A stretch of 64,000 nt of DNA from an uncultured Robinsoniella sp. GTDB taxonomy: Bacteria; Bacillota; Clostridia; Lachnospirales; Lachnospiraceae. Within the stretch, counting starts at the first letter, position 1, and every line of letters begins with the position of its first letter. Shown here in pieces: positions 7,620 to 16,362 of this stretch. The position numbers were made by a program, and so were the translations under genes. The stretch covers positions 72,892 to 136,891 of the forward strand of contig UQGG01000015.1 of NCBI GenBank assembly GCA_900540475.1, given 5' to 3'. The notes under the pieces were generated by a model, which had not been told where the DNA came from, did no database searches, and was given only the letters and a program-made list of their open reading frames with translations.

Positions 7620-10600
7620 CTATTCCATTCCGTCCTCAGAAACTCGATAAAATTCCGGTTCTCCCATAATGCCCTGTGGATAAAGAACATAGGCATCCGA
7701 CCATTCTTTTCCCTGAGTCAGAAAATTATCCGGACCGTAGGCAATGGATTTTGCCGGCAGCTGATGAAGCGGTCCAAAGGTATTTCTTCTGGTAAGAAAC
7801 AGCTGAATTTCTTTTAATCCGTGGATATCTGCCTCATAGGGAGCAAATGCAATGGTCTTTTCCTCTTCTCCGATGAACTTCAGGCATGCACCTTCCCATT
7901 TTGGTATCTTTATCTGAACGTATTCTTTATCCAGTCCTTCTATTTCTTCTATCAAATACGAAAGCCGTCCGCTGTAAAATGGCAGACCCTGGTAAGTGAT
8001 ATCGCCGATGGAAAGCTTTTCCGGCAATAAAGTCAGCTTTGCAAATGCTTCCTGTTCATCTATTTTCACACCAAATTCACCCAGCAGATAAACTGCCTCC
8101 ACGCCACATGTTCTGTAATAATCACAGTCCAGACACAATTCGTTTTTCCCCGGCTGAAGCAGAGATCCGAGTATATTAATTTTGTCAAAGCAGATATCCA
8201 GCCACTTCCCGTTAGATTTAATTATAACAGGCTGCCCGTTAATTCTTATTTCCAATATATGTTCCAGATCTTCCACTGCAACCGCCAGGCTTTCCGGTAT
8301 ATGTTCAGCTTCAAATTTATAACAGAGTCTGATACGTCCAAGGGCTACGCTGCTGCTGCCATATTTATTTTCATACCAGGGCTGCAGCATCTCGCCTCCC
8401 CGGTGTGGAATACCATAGAGATCCCGTAATTTCTGATCGGCTTTCAGAACTTCCATATAGGGGATCACTTCACCCGTTTCTGTCTCTATCGATACCTTAT
8501 CCAGTACACAGATATTTGCTTCTCCCAATTGATAGAAAAACTTATGGTTATCGCAGGCAATCCGGTTATATTTTAAATGCTTCTGTTTTCCTTCCGCCAG
8601 ATCTCTCTTCTTTGCCGTTACAACATACAGCTTTTCTCCGCCTTTTTCTATATCAGTCTTTACAAAAATCCTGCCTTCTTCCTGGTATTGCTCCGGAACT
8701 GAAACCTGCCCCGTTCTTGCATCCCATAATTCAGCCGATTCTCCCTCGCCCAGGCAGATGGTCAGATCCCGGTATCCTTCCTTCCGGTTAACATTGAGCA
8801 GCATAACGGACTTAGTTCCGCCATCCAGCCGAACCTGGGCAAAGATATATTCTTCCCCTTGTCCCTGTACGCCGATTTCATTACCGCTTCTGCATGCCTC
8901 TGCAATATCTTCACTCCGAAATGGTATGGAAATGACTGCTGCGGCAAGCTTTTTGCTTCTGTCAGAAAGTACCGTGTCCACATATTCCGGTATGCCGCCT
9001 GTAAAAATAACCGTTCCTCCCTGTTTTGCAAATTCTTCTAACAGCTCCAGGGTGGATGAACGGATCACTTCCATGCCCGCCGCAAGTACTTTTTTGTAAG
9101 CACATTTTCCTACGAAAAGCCTGCCATTTTCTACTCTGCCGTGACGGGATAAGAGATCTTCTTCCCCATAATCAAAGTCTATTCTGTTCTTCACTAAAGT
9201 ATGGAAGACCTGACGGTATTGCTCTTCTAATTTCAATATTCCCGAATCTCTGGCTTCCAGACCGGAAAAAGCCCCGGAGTACGCCCTTGCCCATACGCTT
9301 TCAATGGGATTTAATACCAGGAGCTCCTGATCCGGCTCTCCTTCTGATAAAAAAGTATGGATTCTGGAATAATAATCTTCCAGATAATGATACTCCCCAT
9401 ACCAGGCTGACTGATGGAAGATACTTGCGGGGAAATCTCTCTTCGCCTCACCTTTCATGGTATACCACGATAAATGGGGACATCTTAGATTGATGCCAAG
9501 TAACGCCTGCCAGTCCCCTACATTCTTATAAGCCTCAAAGTTCATCTGCCAGCCAGTACAGCCGTATAATTCTGACAGAATCCACCTTTTATCCAGCTGA
9601 CGCGCCACCGATACCACCTGTTTTACGATCCACCAGCATTCGTTTTCTTCCGTAAGCACATCGACTCCGGGATAATCCATATATTCATAAAAGCGCATCA
9701 GAGAACCTTGCATAACTGTCTGTGTGGTCAGAGAGTCCTCATGAAGCACATGTCCGGTGAATTTCAGCTGATGTTCCTGACACCAGCGCTGCATCGGTAT
9801 TGCAAAATTCTCCAGGAACAGTTCCTGGCAAAGTTCAATATAGTCTCTGGATACCTTCCGTATCCGGTTTTCCTCCCTGATCAAAAACAGTTCTAAGAGA
9901 TGTTCTTTTAAATCATACCCAAATCTTTTTTGGAATTCTTCAAACAGCCCCGGCGTATAGGGAACTGCATTTTCCCTTCCTTCGGAAAAGGTAGAAAATA
10001 AAGCGCCTCTGTGAGGCTCATCCGTGAAAATTCCGGTAATAGATGATCCCAGATTTCCTTCACAGGACCTGGCATATGCGTTGTGGGTCACATCCAGGTA
10101 ACGTTCTACGCTTGCCTGATCCATTGTGTTCAGATAGGTAAAACCATTATACACATCCTTACATTCTGAATACCTGGTTCGAAAAATAACCTCTGTTTCT
10201 CCCGCTAAAGGCAGTTCGTCATCCTTCAATATTCTTTCTTCTCTGTACCCCGAATCCGTTATTCTGCAGGCAAAGCGAATTATGGTATTCAACCTGTCAG
10301 CGGAGTTATCCTGGGACTTGCTGCCCGTCTGCTTCTGTAGTGGCATATTTACGCCGGGTGGCACCAGCACCATTTCCAGGAACATGGCACGGAACGCCTC
10401 GTCTTCTGTTACCATTCCTCCCGCACTGCCTGAGGGCCAGCGGTCCTCATCATAAAGCCAGGATTCCATTCCCTGTTTTTCTCCATAACCAGCACATGTA
10501 TTGGTAAGTTCAAACCACTCTTTCCCCAGATATTCTGTCTCCAATCCGGTTCTGGAATGCATAAAATAACCACCAAATCCCATTTCCTTCATTATATCGA

Positions 10601-10712
10601 TCTGGCGTAAAAGCTCTTGTTCCTCAAGTTTTCCGTTCCACGCCCAAAAGGGCTTCCCCCGGTACTCTGCGGGTGGGTCTGAAAATAATTTCTGTTTTTC
10701 TTCCATTGTCAT
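7620..10712 (-). CDS. GH106-like glycoside hydrolase (putative alpha-L-rhamnosidase)
   Basis: A 1030-residue enzyme whose N-terminus matches the Glyco_hydro_106 family: PPAEYRGKPFWAWNGKL at residues 14-30, a GGYFMHSRTGLETEYLG segment, and WLYDEDRWPSGSAGG near residues 85-100. GH106 members are calcium-dependent alpha-L-rhamnosidases acting on rhamnogalacturonan. The C-terminal third looks like beta-sandwich carbohydrate-binding modules. There is no signal peptide. ATG 10712 follows AGAGGAG at seven bases. A LacI-type operator and a 40-base tandem repeat lie upstream. Together with the GH78-like gene it suggests rhamnose-containing substrates. Confidence 0.78.
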   Translation of the reverse strand: MTMEEKQKLFSDPPAEYRGKPFWAWNGKLEEQELLRQIDIMKEMGFGGYFMHSRTGLETEYLGKEWFELTNTCAGYGEKQGMESWLYDEDRWPSGSAGGMVTEDEAFRAMFLEMVLVPPGVNMPLQKQTGSKSQDNSADRLNTIIRFACRITDSGYREERILKDDELPLAGETEVIFRTRYSECKDVYNGFTYLNTMDQASVERYLDVTHNAYARSCEGNLGSSITGIFTDEPHRGALFSTFSEGRENAVPYTPGLFEEFQKRFGYDLKEHLLELFLIREENRIRKVSRDYIELCQELFLENFAIPMQRWCQEHQLKFTGHVLHEDSLTTQTVMQGSLMRFYEYMDYPGVDVLTEENECWWIVKQVVSVARQLDKRWILSELYGCTGWQMNFEAYKNVGDWQALLGINLRCPHLSWYTMKGEAKRDFPASIFHQSAWYGEYHYLEDYYSRIHTFLSEGEPDQELLVLNPIESVWARAYSGAFSGLEARDSGILKLEEQYRQVFHTLVKNRIDFDYGEEDLLSRHGRVENGRLFVGKCAYKKVLAAGMEVIRSSTLELLEEFAKQGGTVIFTGGIPEYVDTVLSDRSKKLAAAVISIPFRSEDIAEACRSGNEIGVQGQGEEYIFAQVRLDGGTKSVMLLNVNRKEGYRDLTICLGEGESAELWDARTGQVSVPEQYQEEGRIFVKTDIEKGGEKLYVVTAKKRDLAEGKQKHLKYNRIACDNHKFFYQLGEANICVLDKVSIETETGEVIPYMEVLKADQKLRDLYGIPHRGGEMLQPWYENKYGSSSVALGRIRLCYKFEAEHIPESLAVAVEDLEHILEIRINGQPVIIKSNGKWLDICFDKINILGSLLQPGKNELCLDCDYYRTCGVEAVYLLGEFGVKIDEQEAFAKLTLLPEKLSIGDITYQGLPFYSGRLSYLIEEIEGLDKEYVQIKIPKWEGACLKFIGEEEKTIAFAPYEADIHGLKEIQLFLTRRNTFGPLHQLPAKSIAYGPDNFLTQGKEWSDAYVLYPQGIMGEPEFYRVSEDGME

Positions 10713-10742
10713 ACGCGTTCTCCTCTTTACATTACAGTTTCT

Positions 10743-10756
10743 ACTACTCGTATAGC
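10743..10756. promoter_or_regulatory. LacI-type operator upstream of the GH106-like gene
   Basis: ACTACTCGTATAGC matches the palindrome GCTATACGTATAGC, derived from the two sites around the adjacent lacI gene, at 11 of 14 positions, with the central CG typical of LacI operators. Its left half instead matches the site used by the second LacI cluster (GCTACTC at 24631). It lies 31 bases before the start codon. No confident promoter hexamers were seen. Confidence 0.5.
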
Positions 10757-10779
10757 GATTTTATTTAGAAATTCCCATA

Positions 10780-10930
10780 CAATCCTCATGCAATACCTTT
10801 TCAATACTCAATGCCCTTGCAATCCTCATGCAATACCTTTTCAAAACCTCAATGCCCTTGCAATCCACTTATAATACCTTTGCAATATCGCGATGCCCTT
10901 GCAATACTCTTTCAAATAATAAAATACCCG
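10780..10930. repeat. 40-41 bp tandem repeat, three units plus a decayed fourth
   Basis: Units at 10780-10819, 10820-10860 and 10861-10901 each start CAATCC and end ATGCCCTTG; a decayed fourth follows to about 10930. Units 1 and 2 differ at very few positions, unit 3 at more. The tract fills most of the 256-base gap between the lacI stop and the GH106-like start. It is non-coding and a candidate length-variable locus. Confidence 0.85.
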
Positions 10931-10968
10931 TTAAAATAATACGCTTCTATCCGGTACTGCCAGGCAGT

Positions 10969-11979
10969 CTATCTGACTCCCGGCTTTGTTGTAGTACTGC
11001 GTACCTTTAGCTCTACAGTCACTTTTTCATGTTTGATTTCTCCTGTTTTTATCTGGCGGTATAACAATGCAAAAGCATCTCTGCCCAGCTTTTCTTTATC
11101 AATTCCGATGGTTGTTAATGGGGGAATCATGGCGGAAGCGAGCATAATGTCATCACAGCCGATCACGGATATATCCTCCGGCACTTTGATACCACTCTGG
11201 TGAAATTCCTGGATGGCACCCAAAGCCATCAGATCATTTGTACAGACAGCCGCTGTCACCGGCATTCCCTGCCGTATAATTTCCTGTGCCATTTCCTTAC
11301 CGGTTTCCAAATCGGAATGGTATGGCGGTTTTCCTTCCACTAACAGTATATCGGATTGATGTAGTCCCAGTTTATTTGCAGCCCTTTTAAATCCGTCGAT
11401 CCTGGTATCGTATTGTACCTGATTCCCGAAGCAGCTAAAGTAAGCAATCCTGCGGTGCCCGGATTCTGTCAGATGTGTAAGCGCCTGTTCCATTCCGGAT
11501 ACATAATCATTCTCAATGGATGCAATCTGATCCGGCACCTGGTTTCCACTGATTACAACCTTAATGTCATTGTCAACCAGCTTCTTCACATTCTCCATCT
11601 GATAATGGGTGGGATTGGCAAATATTACGGCTCCGTCTACGTGGCGGCGTACCAGATTCTCCAGATAATGATCCAGGTTCCCTTCTCCGGAACAAATGCT
11701 TACAAAGTATCCTTTTTCTAAAGCACTCTGTTCAAACGCCCTTGCTATTTCTCCATAAAAGGGATTGCCGATATCGCTTAGAATCAGGGCTAACTGCATA
11801 GTCTGGTTAGTCACCAGCCCCCTGGCAATCAGATCCGGCTGGTAATTTAATGCTTCCACAGCATCCATTACTTTCTGCCTGGTCTTTTCGGAAATCTGCC
11901 TGGAATTATTCAATACATATGATACGGTTGCCGGAGCTACCCCCGCTGCTCTTGCTACATCTGATCTGGTTACTTTCAT
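10969..11979 (-). CDS. LacI family transcriptional regulator
   Basis: A 336-residue LacI-family repressor. The N-terminal helix-turn-helix and hinge (TRSDVARAAGVAPATVSYVLNN at residues 3-24) is followed by the periplasmic-binding-protein-like sensor domain. It is divergent from the GH43 gene at 12189. The 209-base gap holds a promoter for each gene, each with the same 14-base operator just downstream of its -10, so the protein very probably represses both itself and GH43. A related operator lies before the GH106-like gene. The inducer is unknown but is likely a sugar released by these enzymes. Confidence 0.92.
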   Translation of the reverse strand: MKVTRSDVARAAGVAPATVSYVLNNSRQISEKTRQKVMDAVEALNYQPDLIARGLVTNQTMQLALILSDIGNPFYGEIARAFEQSALEKGYFVSICSGEGNLDHYLENLVRRHVDGAVIFANPTHYQMENVKKLVDNDIKVVISGNQVPDQIASIENDYVSGMEQALTHLTESGHRRIAYFSCFGNQVQYDTRIDGFKRAANKLGLHQSDILLVEGKPPYHSDLETGKEMAQEIIRQGMPVTAAVCTNDLMALGAIQEFHQSGIKVPEDISVIGCDDIMLASAMIPPLTTIGIDKEKLGRDAFALLYRQIKTGEIKHEKVTVELKVRSTTTKPGVR

Positions 11980-12026
11980 GGTTTTTTATCCTTTACTTAT
12001 GTGACGGAATCCATCACTGATTTTCA

Positions 12027-12078
12027 GCTATACGTGTCGCTATAACCTTATTATAAGAGAGAGATAAGAAAGCGTCAA
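12027..12078 (-). promoter_or_regulatory. lacI promoter and operator
   Basis: On the minus strand TTGACG (12073-12078) and TATAAT (12050-12055) are 17 bases apart. The operator GCTATACGTGTCGC (12027-12040) begins about three bases after the expected transcript start, matching the inferred palindrome at 12 of 14 positions. This arrangement indicates autorepression. A small stem-triloop (GTGATGG / CCGTCAC) follows in the leader. Confidence 0.8.
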
Positions 12079-12112
12079 GTAAACTTAAATCAAGAAACAT
12101 TCTGATTTTGTA

Positions 12113-12165
12113 TTGACTTTCTCTCATGGATGTGCTATGTTTTTAAAAATCGCTACACGTATAAC
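12113..12165 (+). promoter_or_regulatory. GH43 promoter and LacI operator
   Basis: TTGACT (12113-12118) and TATGTT (12136-12141) are 17 bases apart. The operator GCTACACGTATAAC (12152-12165) covers roughly +4 to +17 and matches the palindrome at 12 of 14 positions. The GH43 ribosome site GAAAGGA follows at 12174-12180. Confidence 0.8.
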
Positions 12166-12188
12166 AGTAAAAAGAAAGGACAAACCAT

Positions 12189-13724
12189 ATGAACTATCAA
12201 AACCCAATTTTAAAAGGATTCACCCCAGACCCAAGCATCTGCCGCGTGGGAGATGACTACTATCTGGTCACATCATCCTTTGAATATTTCCCTGCTATTC
12301 CAGTCTACCACAGCAGAGATCTGGTAAACTGGCAGTTAATCAGTTACTGTCTGGACCGGGACTCCCAGGTGGATTTGCTGCACCGAACCTCATATATCCC
12401 CATCCCTGACAATGCCAGCGGCGGAATCTATGCCCCCTCCCTGTGCTTTGAAGACGGGATTTTTTATCTGACTGTCACCAATGTCTCCAACGGAGGGAAT
12501 TTTATCGTAACCGCCAGAGATATAACAGGTCCCTGGTCGGATCCTGTGTTTGTAAAACAGGGCGGCATCGATCCTTCTCTTTTCTTCGAAGACGGACACG
12601 TTTACTTCTCCACCTCTGCACTGATCAGGGGAACCCATGGTATCTATCTCTGCGAAATTGATGTCCGGACAGGCGAAATGCTGACAGACAGCTGTTTGAT
12701 TTCCAGAGGGAACGGCGGTATTGCACCAGAAGGCCCGCATATTTTCAAGAAAGACGGCTGGTACTATCTGCTTATGGCTGAGGGAGGAACCAGCTATGGG
12801 CACATGGTCACGATCCTGCGCAGCAAGGACATTTACGGACCTTATGAAAGCTGTCCCCGCAATCCCGTACTCTCCCATAAAGATTCCGATTCCTCCATTC
12901 AGTGCGTTGGACACGGACATATGGTAACCGATCCTGCCGGCAACTGGTGGATGGTTTGTCTTGGAATCCGCCAGTTAGGTCCTTCCCTGCATAATCTGGG
13001 CCGCGAAACTTTCCTCACACCCCTTTACTGGGATGAAGAAGGCTGGCCCGTAATCGGTAAGAACGGAACCATTGATTACACCATGGACGGACCCATCACA
13101 TCCCCGCAGCTTCCGGAAATAACTTCTTTTACAGATTCTTTCCGGGATAATGTGATAAACCTGCAGTACAATTTCATCAAAAATCCAAACCGTTCTGATT
13201 ATCAGATCCATACAGACGGCCAATATTTGGAAATGAGGGATCCAACAGGGGTATCCCTGTCTACCCGTACAAAAAGCCCGGCATTTCTTGGAATCCGGCA
13301 GAAAGAATTCTGTTCCGAGGCAGAGTGTGTAGTCTTAAATCACTTCACTCCGGGGCAAAAAACCGGTATCACTGCCTATTACAATGATTCTTATCACTAT
13401 GACCTCTACCTGGAGAAATCAGACACCGGATATCAGGTATGCCTGCGCAGGCAGGTGCATGATCTGGAAGTAATTACGTCCCAGCCCATAGAAAAAGAAT
13501 TCAAGCAGATGCATCTGAAAATCGTCGCAGACCGGAACTTTTATACATTTCTATATGGTACAGACGGAGCTGCCTGCACAACACTTGGTAAGGGAATGAC
13601 CGCCGGACTTTGCTCGGAAGGAACTTATTCATTGACCTTTGTAGGCACCTACCTGGGGATGTTCACTGAGTGCGGAATCGGTCATTTTGATTCCTTCACC
13701 TGTCAGTTTAAACCAGAATCATAA
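12189..13724 (+). CDS. GH43 glycoside hydrolase (beta-xylosidase / arabinofuranosidase type)
   Basis: A 511-residue enzyme with an N-terminal five-bladed propeller and a C-terminal beta-sandwich, as in GH43 beta-xylosidases. The three catalytic acids are visible: Asp in PDPS (about residue 15), Asp in GGIDPS (about 127) and Glu in APEGPH (about 180). Opening residues NPILKGFTPDPSICRVGDDYY are typical of the xylosidase branch. There is no signal peptide, so substrates are imported oligosaccharides of xylan or arabinan. GAAAGGA lies eight bases before ATG 12189. Expression is under the divergent LacI. Exact specificity within GH43 cannot be read. Confidence 0.88.
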   Translation: MNYQNPILKGFTPDPSICRVGDDYYLVTSSFEYFPAIPVYHSRDLVNWQLISYCLDRDSQVDLLHRTSYIPIPDNASGGIYAPSLCFEDGIFYLTVTNVSNGGNFIVTARDITGPWSDPVFVKQGGIDPSLFFEDGHVYFSTSALIRGTHGIYLCEIDVRTGEMLTDSCLISRGNGGIAPEGPHIFKKDGWYYLLMAEGGTSYGHMVTILRSKDIYGPYESCPRNPVLSHKDSDSSIQCVGHGHMVTDPAGNWWMVCLGIRQLGPSLHNLGRETFLTPLYWDEEGWPVIGKNGTIDYTMDGPITSPQLPEITSFTDSFRDNVINLQYNFIKNPNRSDYQIHTDGQYLEMRDPTGVSLSTRTKSPAFLGIRQKEFCSEAECVVLNHFTPGQKTGITAYYNDSYHYDLYLEKSDTGYQVCLRRQVHDLEVITSQPIEKEFKQMHLKIVADRNFYTFLYGTDGAACTTLGKGMTAGLCSEGTYSLTFVGTYLGMFTECGIGHFDSFTCQFKPES

Positions 13725-13800
13725 CCTGACAGTTCAAACCAGAACATTATTCCAGTTTTTTCCAAGTCATAATATGGTTCGTCTCACAGCCGGAATTCCA

Positions 13801-13836
13801 GATACAGTCGGCACAGCTAACTGCACCGACTGTATC
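13801..13836. terminator. Perfect inverted repeat between convergent GH43 and GH2 genes
   Basis: GATACAGTCGG (13801-13811) and its exact complement (13826-13836) flank a 14-base loop. It is between the stops of two convergent genes, so a bidirectional terminator is likely, but neither side has a run of T. The rest of the gap 13725-13881 shows nothing else. Confidence 0.45.
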
Positions 13837-13881
13837 CGCTGTCAGAGCATGTCTATTACCCATCTCAGCCAGGATTGTGAA

Positions 13882-16320
13882 TCACCTGATATCATAGACG
13901 CTTCTCAGCTGCAGTTCCTCGGGTACGCCGCTGATAATCCTGACTTTTTTCGTTCCCGCATCCATATCAAAGTAATTATCCGATAATATCAGATCTTCTT
14001 CTTTATTTCGGATCTCTACACTTTTCGCATAGGCTGATGCCGTCACGATAATTTCATCACCCTGTACCCGGCAGGAAAGCTTTGGATCTTCATAATGAAA
14101 ATACTTGGGCACCGAAAAAATAACACTGGAAGAAGACACGCTTTTTCCATCTTCCAAAAGTTCATAGCTGACATATTCATCATAAATATTGATATCCGGC
14201 AATAAAATCTTCTCGCACCATACACTGTCCAGCTCACCAACTTTAAGCTCTATGGTTTCTTCTCTGCGCACATTTGCCAGGGCATCTCGCACAGACCAAA
14301 CAATGGTCAGTACTCTCTCCTTAAGGGTTTCATTTGAGACATTGAACCGGACACTCTTCTCATATTCTTTTGGCTCTTCGTTAATATTTGCACTCTGTGT
14401 TAAAAATCCCTCTTCCTGGCAGGACAGCAGAACCGGTGCAAAAAATCTTTTCGCCGCGTAGTGAAGTGCTTTCCATCGTCCGAAATAGTCAATGGACGAC
14501 CAGGATGCCACCGGCCAGCAGTCATTTAACTGCCAATAGACAGCTCCCATGCATCTGCCTCTGTTTCTTCTGAAATGCTCTACCCCGTAACGGATTGCCT
14601 CTGCCTGCAGCAATTGGGAAGCGTAAAGCAGAACCGGAAATTCTTTCGGATACAAAAAAGTCTGGGACAGATAATTCATGATTTTCCCATTTGCCGAATT
14701 ATTTCTCTGATGCTTTTCCATTACGTAGGAGAAGATATTGCGGTCCTCAGGCAGGGTAAAGCTCTCAACCGTTTTGGAACAGGGGAAGGATTGGAATCCA
14801 AATTCACTGGCATAGCGGAAGTAGAACTTGCGAAACTCGGAAAACGGCTTGCCTCCATGCCAGACATCCCAGTAATGTACATCACCCCTGTCCGGGTCGT
14901 TTGGGAAATCAAAGCTTCCTCCCGATGAGGGGCTTGCCGGCCAGTAGAATGTATTTGGATCACACCGCTTCATTATCTGAGGGAAAATATATTCATACAT
15001 TTTAATATAATCCGCCTTCTGTTTGGGCGTATTTACACAGTCACCTGCATCTACGAACATTTCCATTTCATTGTTACCGCACCAGAGTCCAAGAGACGCA
15101 TGATGACGGATACGCTTTACATTCTCTTCGATTTCCGCCCGGATATTTTCATCAAAATCATCTGTCAGTTCGTACACCGCACAGGCATACATAAAATCCA
15201 TCCAGACAATCAATCCTAATTCATCACAGATATCAAAAAAATAATCGTCCGGATAATAACCGCCGCCCCAGACACGGATACAGTTAAAATTGGCAGCTGC
15301 ACACTGTTCCAGTAATGTCCGGGTCCGCTCCTTCGTTATTCTGGGAAAAATATTATCTTCCGGAATGTAGTCCGCACCCATGGCGAAGATCGCGATGCCA
15401 TTCACTTCGTGGGCAAAGCTTTCCCCGAACTCATCCTTTTTTTGCTGAATGCCCATAGTACGCAGACCGATTCTGCGCTTCCAGGAGTCCACGATACAGC
15501 CGTCTGCTGATAAAATCACTTCCACGGTATACAGCGGCTGGCTGCCAAATCCGTTTGGCCACCAGAGCAGGGGGTCTTCTATTAACAATTCTTTGGGTGA
15601 TTGGGAATGTGCGGTCATTTTTCCATTTGGATCTGTAATCTGCACCTCATAGGTAAATTCCGTATCCTTCTGATCCGGCAGTTTTGCCAGTTCCACATCC
15701 AAGCTTAGCCTCACAGCTTCATTTTCCTGCACCTGGGTGATATAGACACTGTCAATTTTCCCACAGGATATCCCGGTTATGGTTACATCTCTCCAGATAC
15801 CCGCATCCGGAAGTCTTGGACCCCAGTCCCATCCAAACATACAATGGGCTTTTCGAATCTGCGGAAAGCCTTCCATACAATCCGGCGTACCTAAAGTAAT
15901 CACTTCCTCCATACACTTTTTAATAAATTTTGTTGGGGAATAGATATGTACAGTGAGCAGATTTCCTTCTTTTTTTAACATTCCGGTTACATCATATTCC
16001 CAGATTCGATGCATATTCCGGGCATTTCCCAGGTGGCTGCTATTCAGCATGATGTCCGCAATGGTATCGATCCCGTCAAAATGCAGCATATTTGCATCTG
16101 CTTCCAGGATATCGTCTGTAACTGCAAATTCACAGCTGTATATAAAGTCATTTTCCATGATTTTCAGCGCCTGCATTTCATTATCGCGCCAAAATGGATC
16201 TTCCATCTGACCCGCAGCCAGCAGGTCATTGTACACAGACCCGGGTACGGCGGCAGGAATTCGCTCCTGCCGGTCCGTGATCTGCAAAAACCAGTTTTCA
16301 CTCAGCTTCTGTGTTATCAT
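13882..16320 (-). CDS. GH2 beta-mannosidase-like glycosidase
   Basis: An 812-residue GH2 enzyme with the sandwich, immunoglobulin-like and TIM-barrel modules of the beta-mannosidase branch. The opening LSENWFLQITD and AAVPGSVYNDLLAAGQMEDPFWRDNE are diagnostic of beta-mannosidases. The acid/base Glu lies in WCGNNEMEMF (about residue 415) and the nucleophile Glu in ASEFGFQSFP (about 505). No signal peptide is present. ATG 16320 is chosen because AGAGGT lies six bases upstream; the longer frame has no such site. It is the last gene of the importer-MFS-GH78-GH2 run. Confidence 0.88.
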   Translation of the reverse strand: MITQKLSENWFLQITDRQERIPAAVPGSVYNDLLAAGQMEDPFWRDNEMQALKIMENDFIYSCEFAVTDDILEADANMLHFDGIDTIADIMLNSSHLGNARNMHRIWEYDVTGMLKKEGNLLTVHIYSPTKFIKKCMEEVITLGTPDCMEGFPQIRKAHCMFGWDWGPRLPDAGIWRDVTITGISCGKIDSVYITQVQENEAVRLSLDVELAKLPDQKDTEFTYEVQITDPNGKMTAHSQSPKELLIEDPLLWWPNGFGSQPLYTVEVILSADGCIVDSWKRRIGLRTMGIQQKKDEFGESFAHEVNGIAIFAMGADYIPEDNIFPRITKERTRTLLEQCAAANFNCIRVWGGGYYPDDYFFDICDELGLIVWMDFMYACAVYELTDDFDENIRAEIEENVKRIRHHASLGLWCGNNEMEMFVDAGDCVNTPKQKADYIKMYEYIFPQIMKRCDPNTFYWPASPSSGGSFDFPNDPDRGDVHYWDVWHGGKPFSEFRKFYFRYASEFGFQSFPCSKTVESFTLPEDRNIFSYVMEKHQRNNSANGKIMNYLSQTFLYPKEFPVLLYASQLLQAEAIRYGVEHFRRNRGRCMGAVYWQLNDCWPVASWSSIDYFGRWKALHYAAKRFFAPVLLSCQEEGFLTQSANINEEPKEYEKSVRFNVSNETLKERVLTIVWSVRDALANVRREETIELKVGELDSVWCEKILLPDINIYDEYVSYELLEDGKSVSSSSVIFSVPKYFHYEDPKLSCRVQGDEIIVTASAYAKSVEIRNKEEDLILSDNYFDMDAGTKKVRIISGVPEELQLRSVYDIR

Positions 16321-16357
16321 ATTGATACCTCTTATATTGCTCTGCAATACTGCCTTT
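16318..16357 (-). promoter_or_regulatory. Short hairpin leader of the GH2 gene
   Basis: On the minus strand the gap reads GGCAGT, then ATTGC-AGA-GCAAT (a 5-bp stem with three-base loop), then ATAAGAGGTATCAAT and the ATG. Flanks match the leaders at 18087 and 35941, but the stem sequence differs while staying complementary. It is the shortest of the four related leaders. Confidence 0.5.
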
Positions 16358-16362
16358 CTCCA

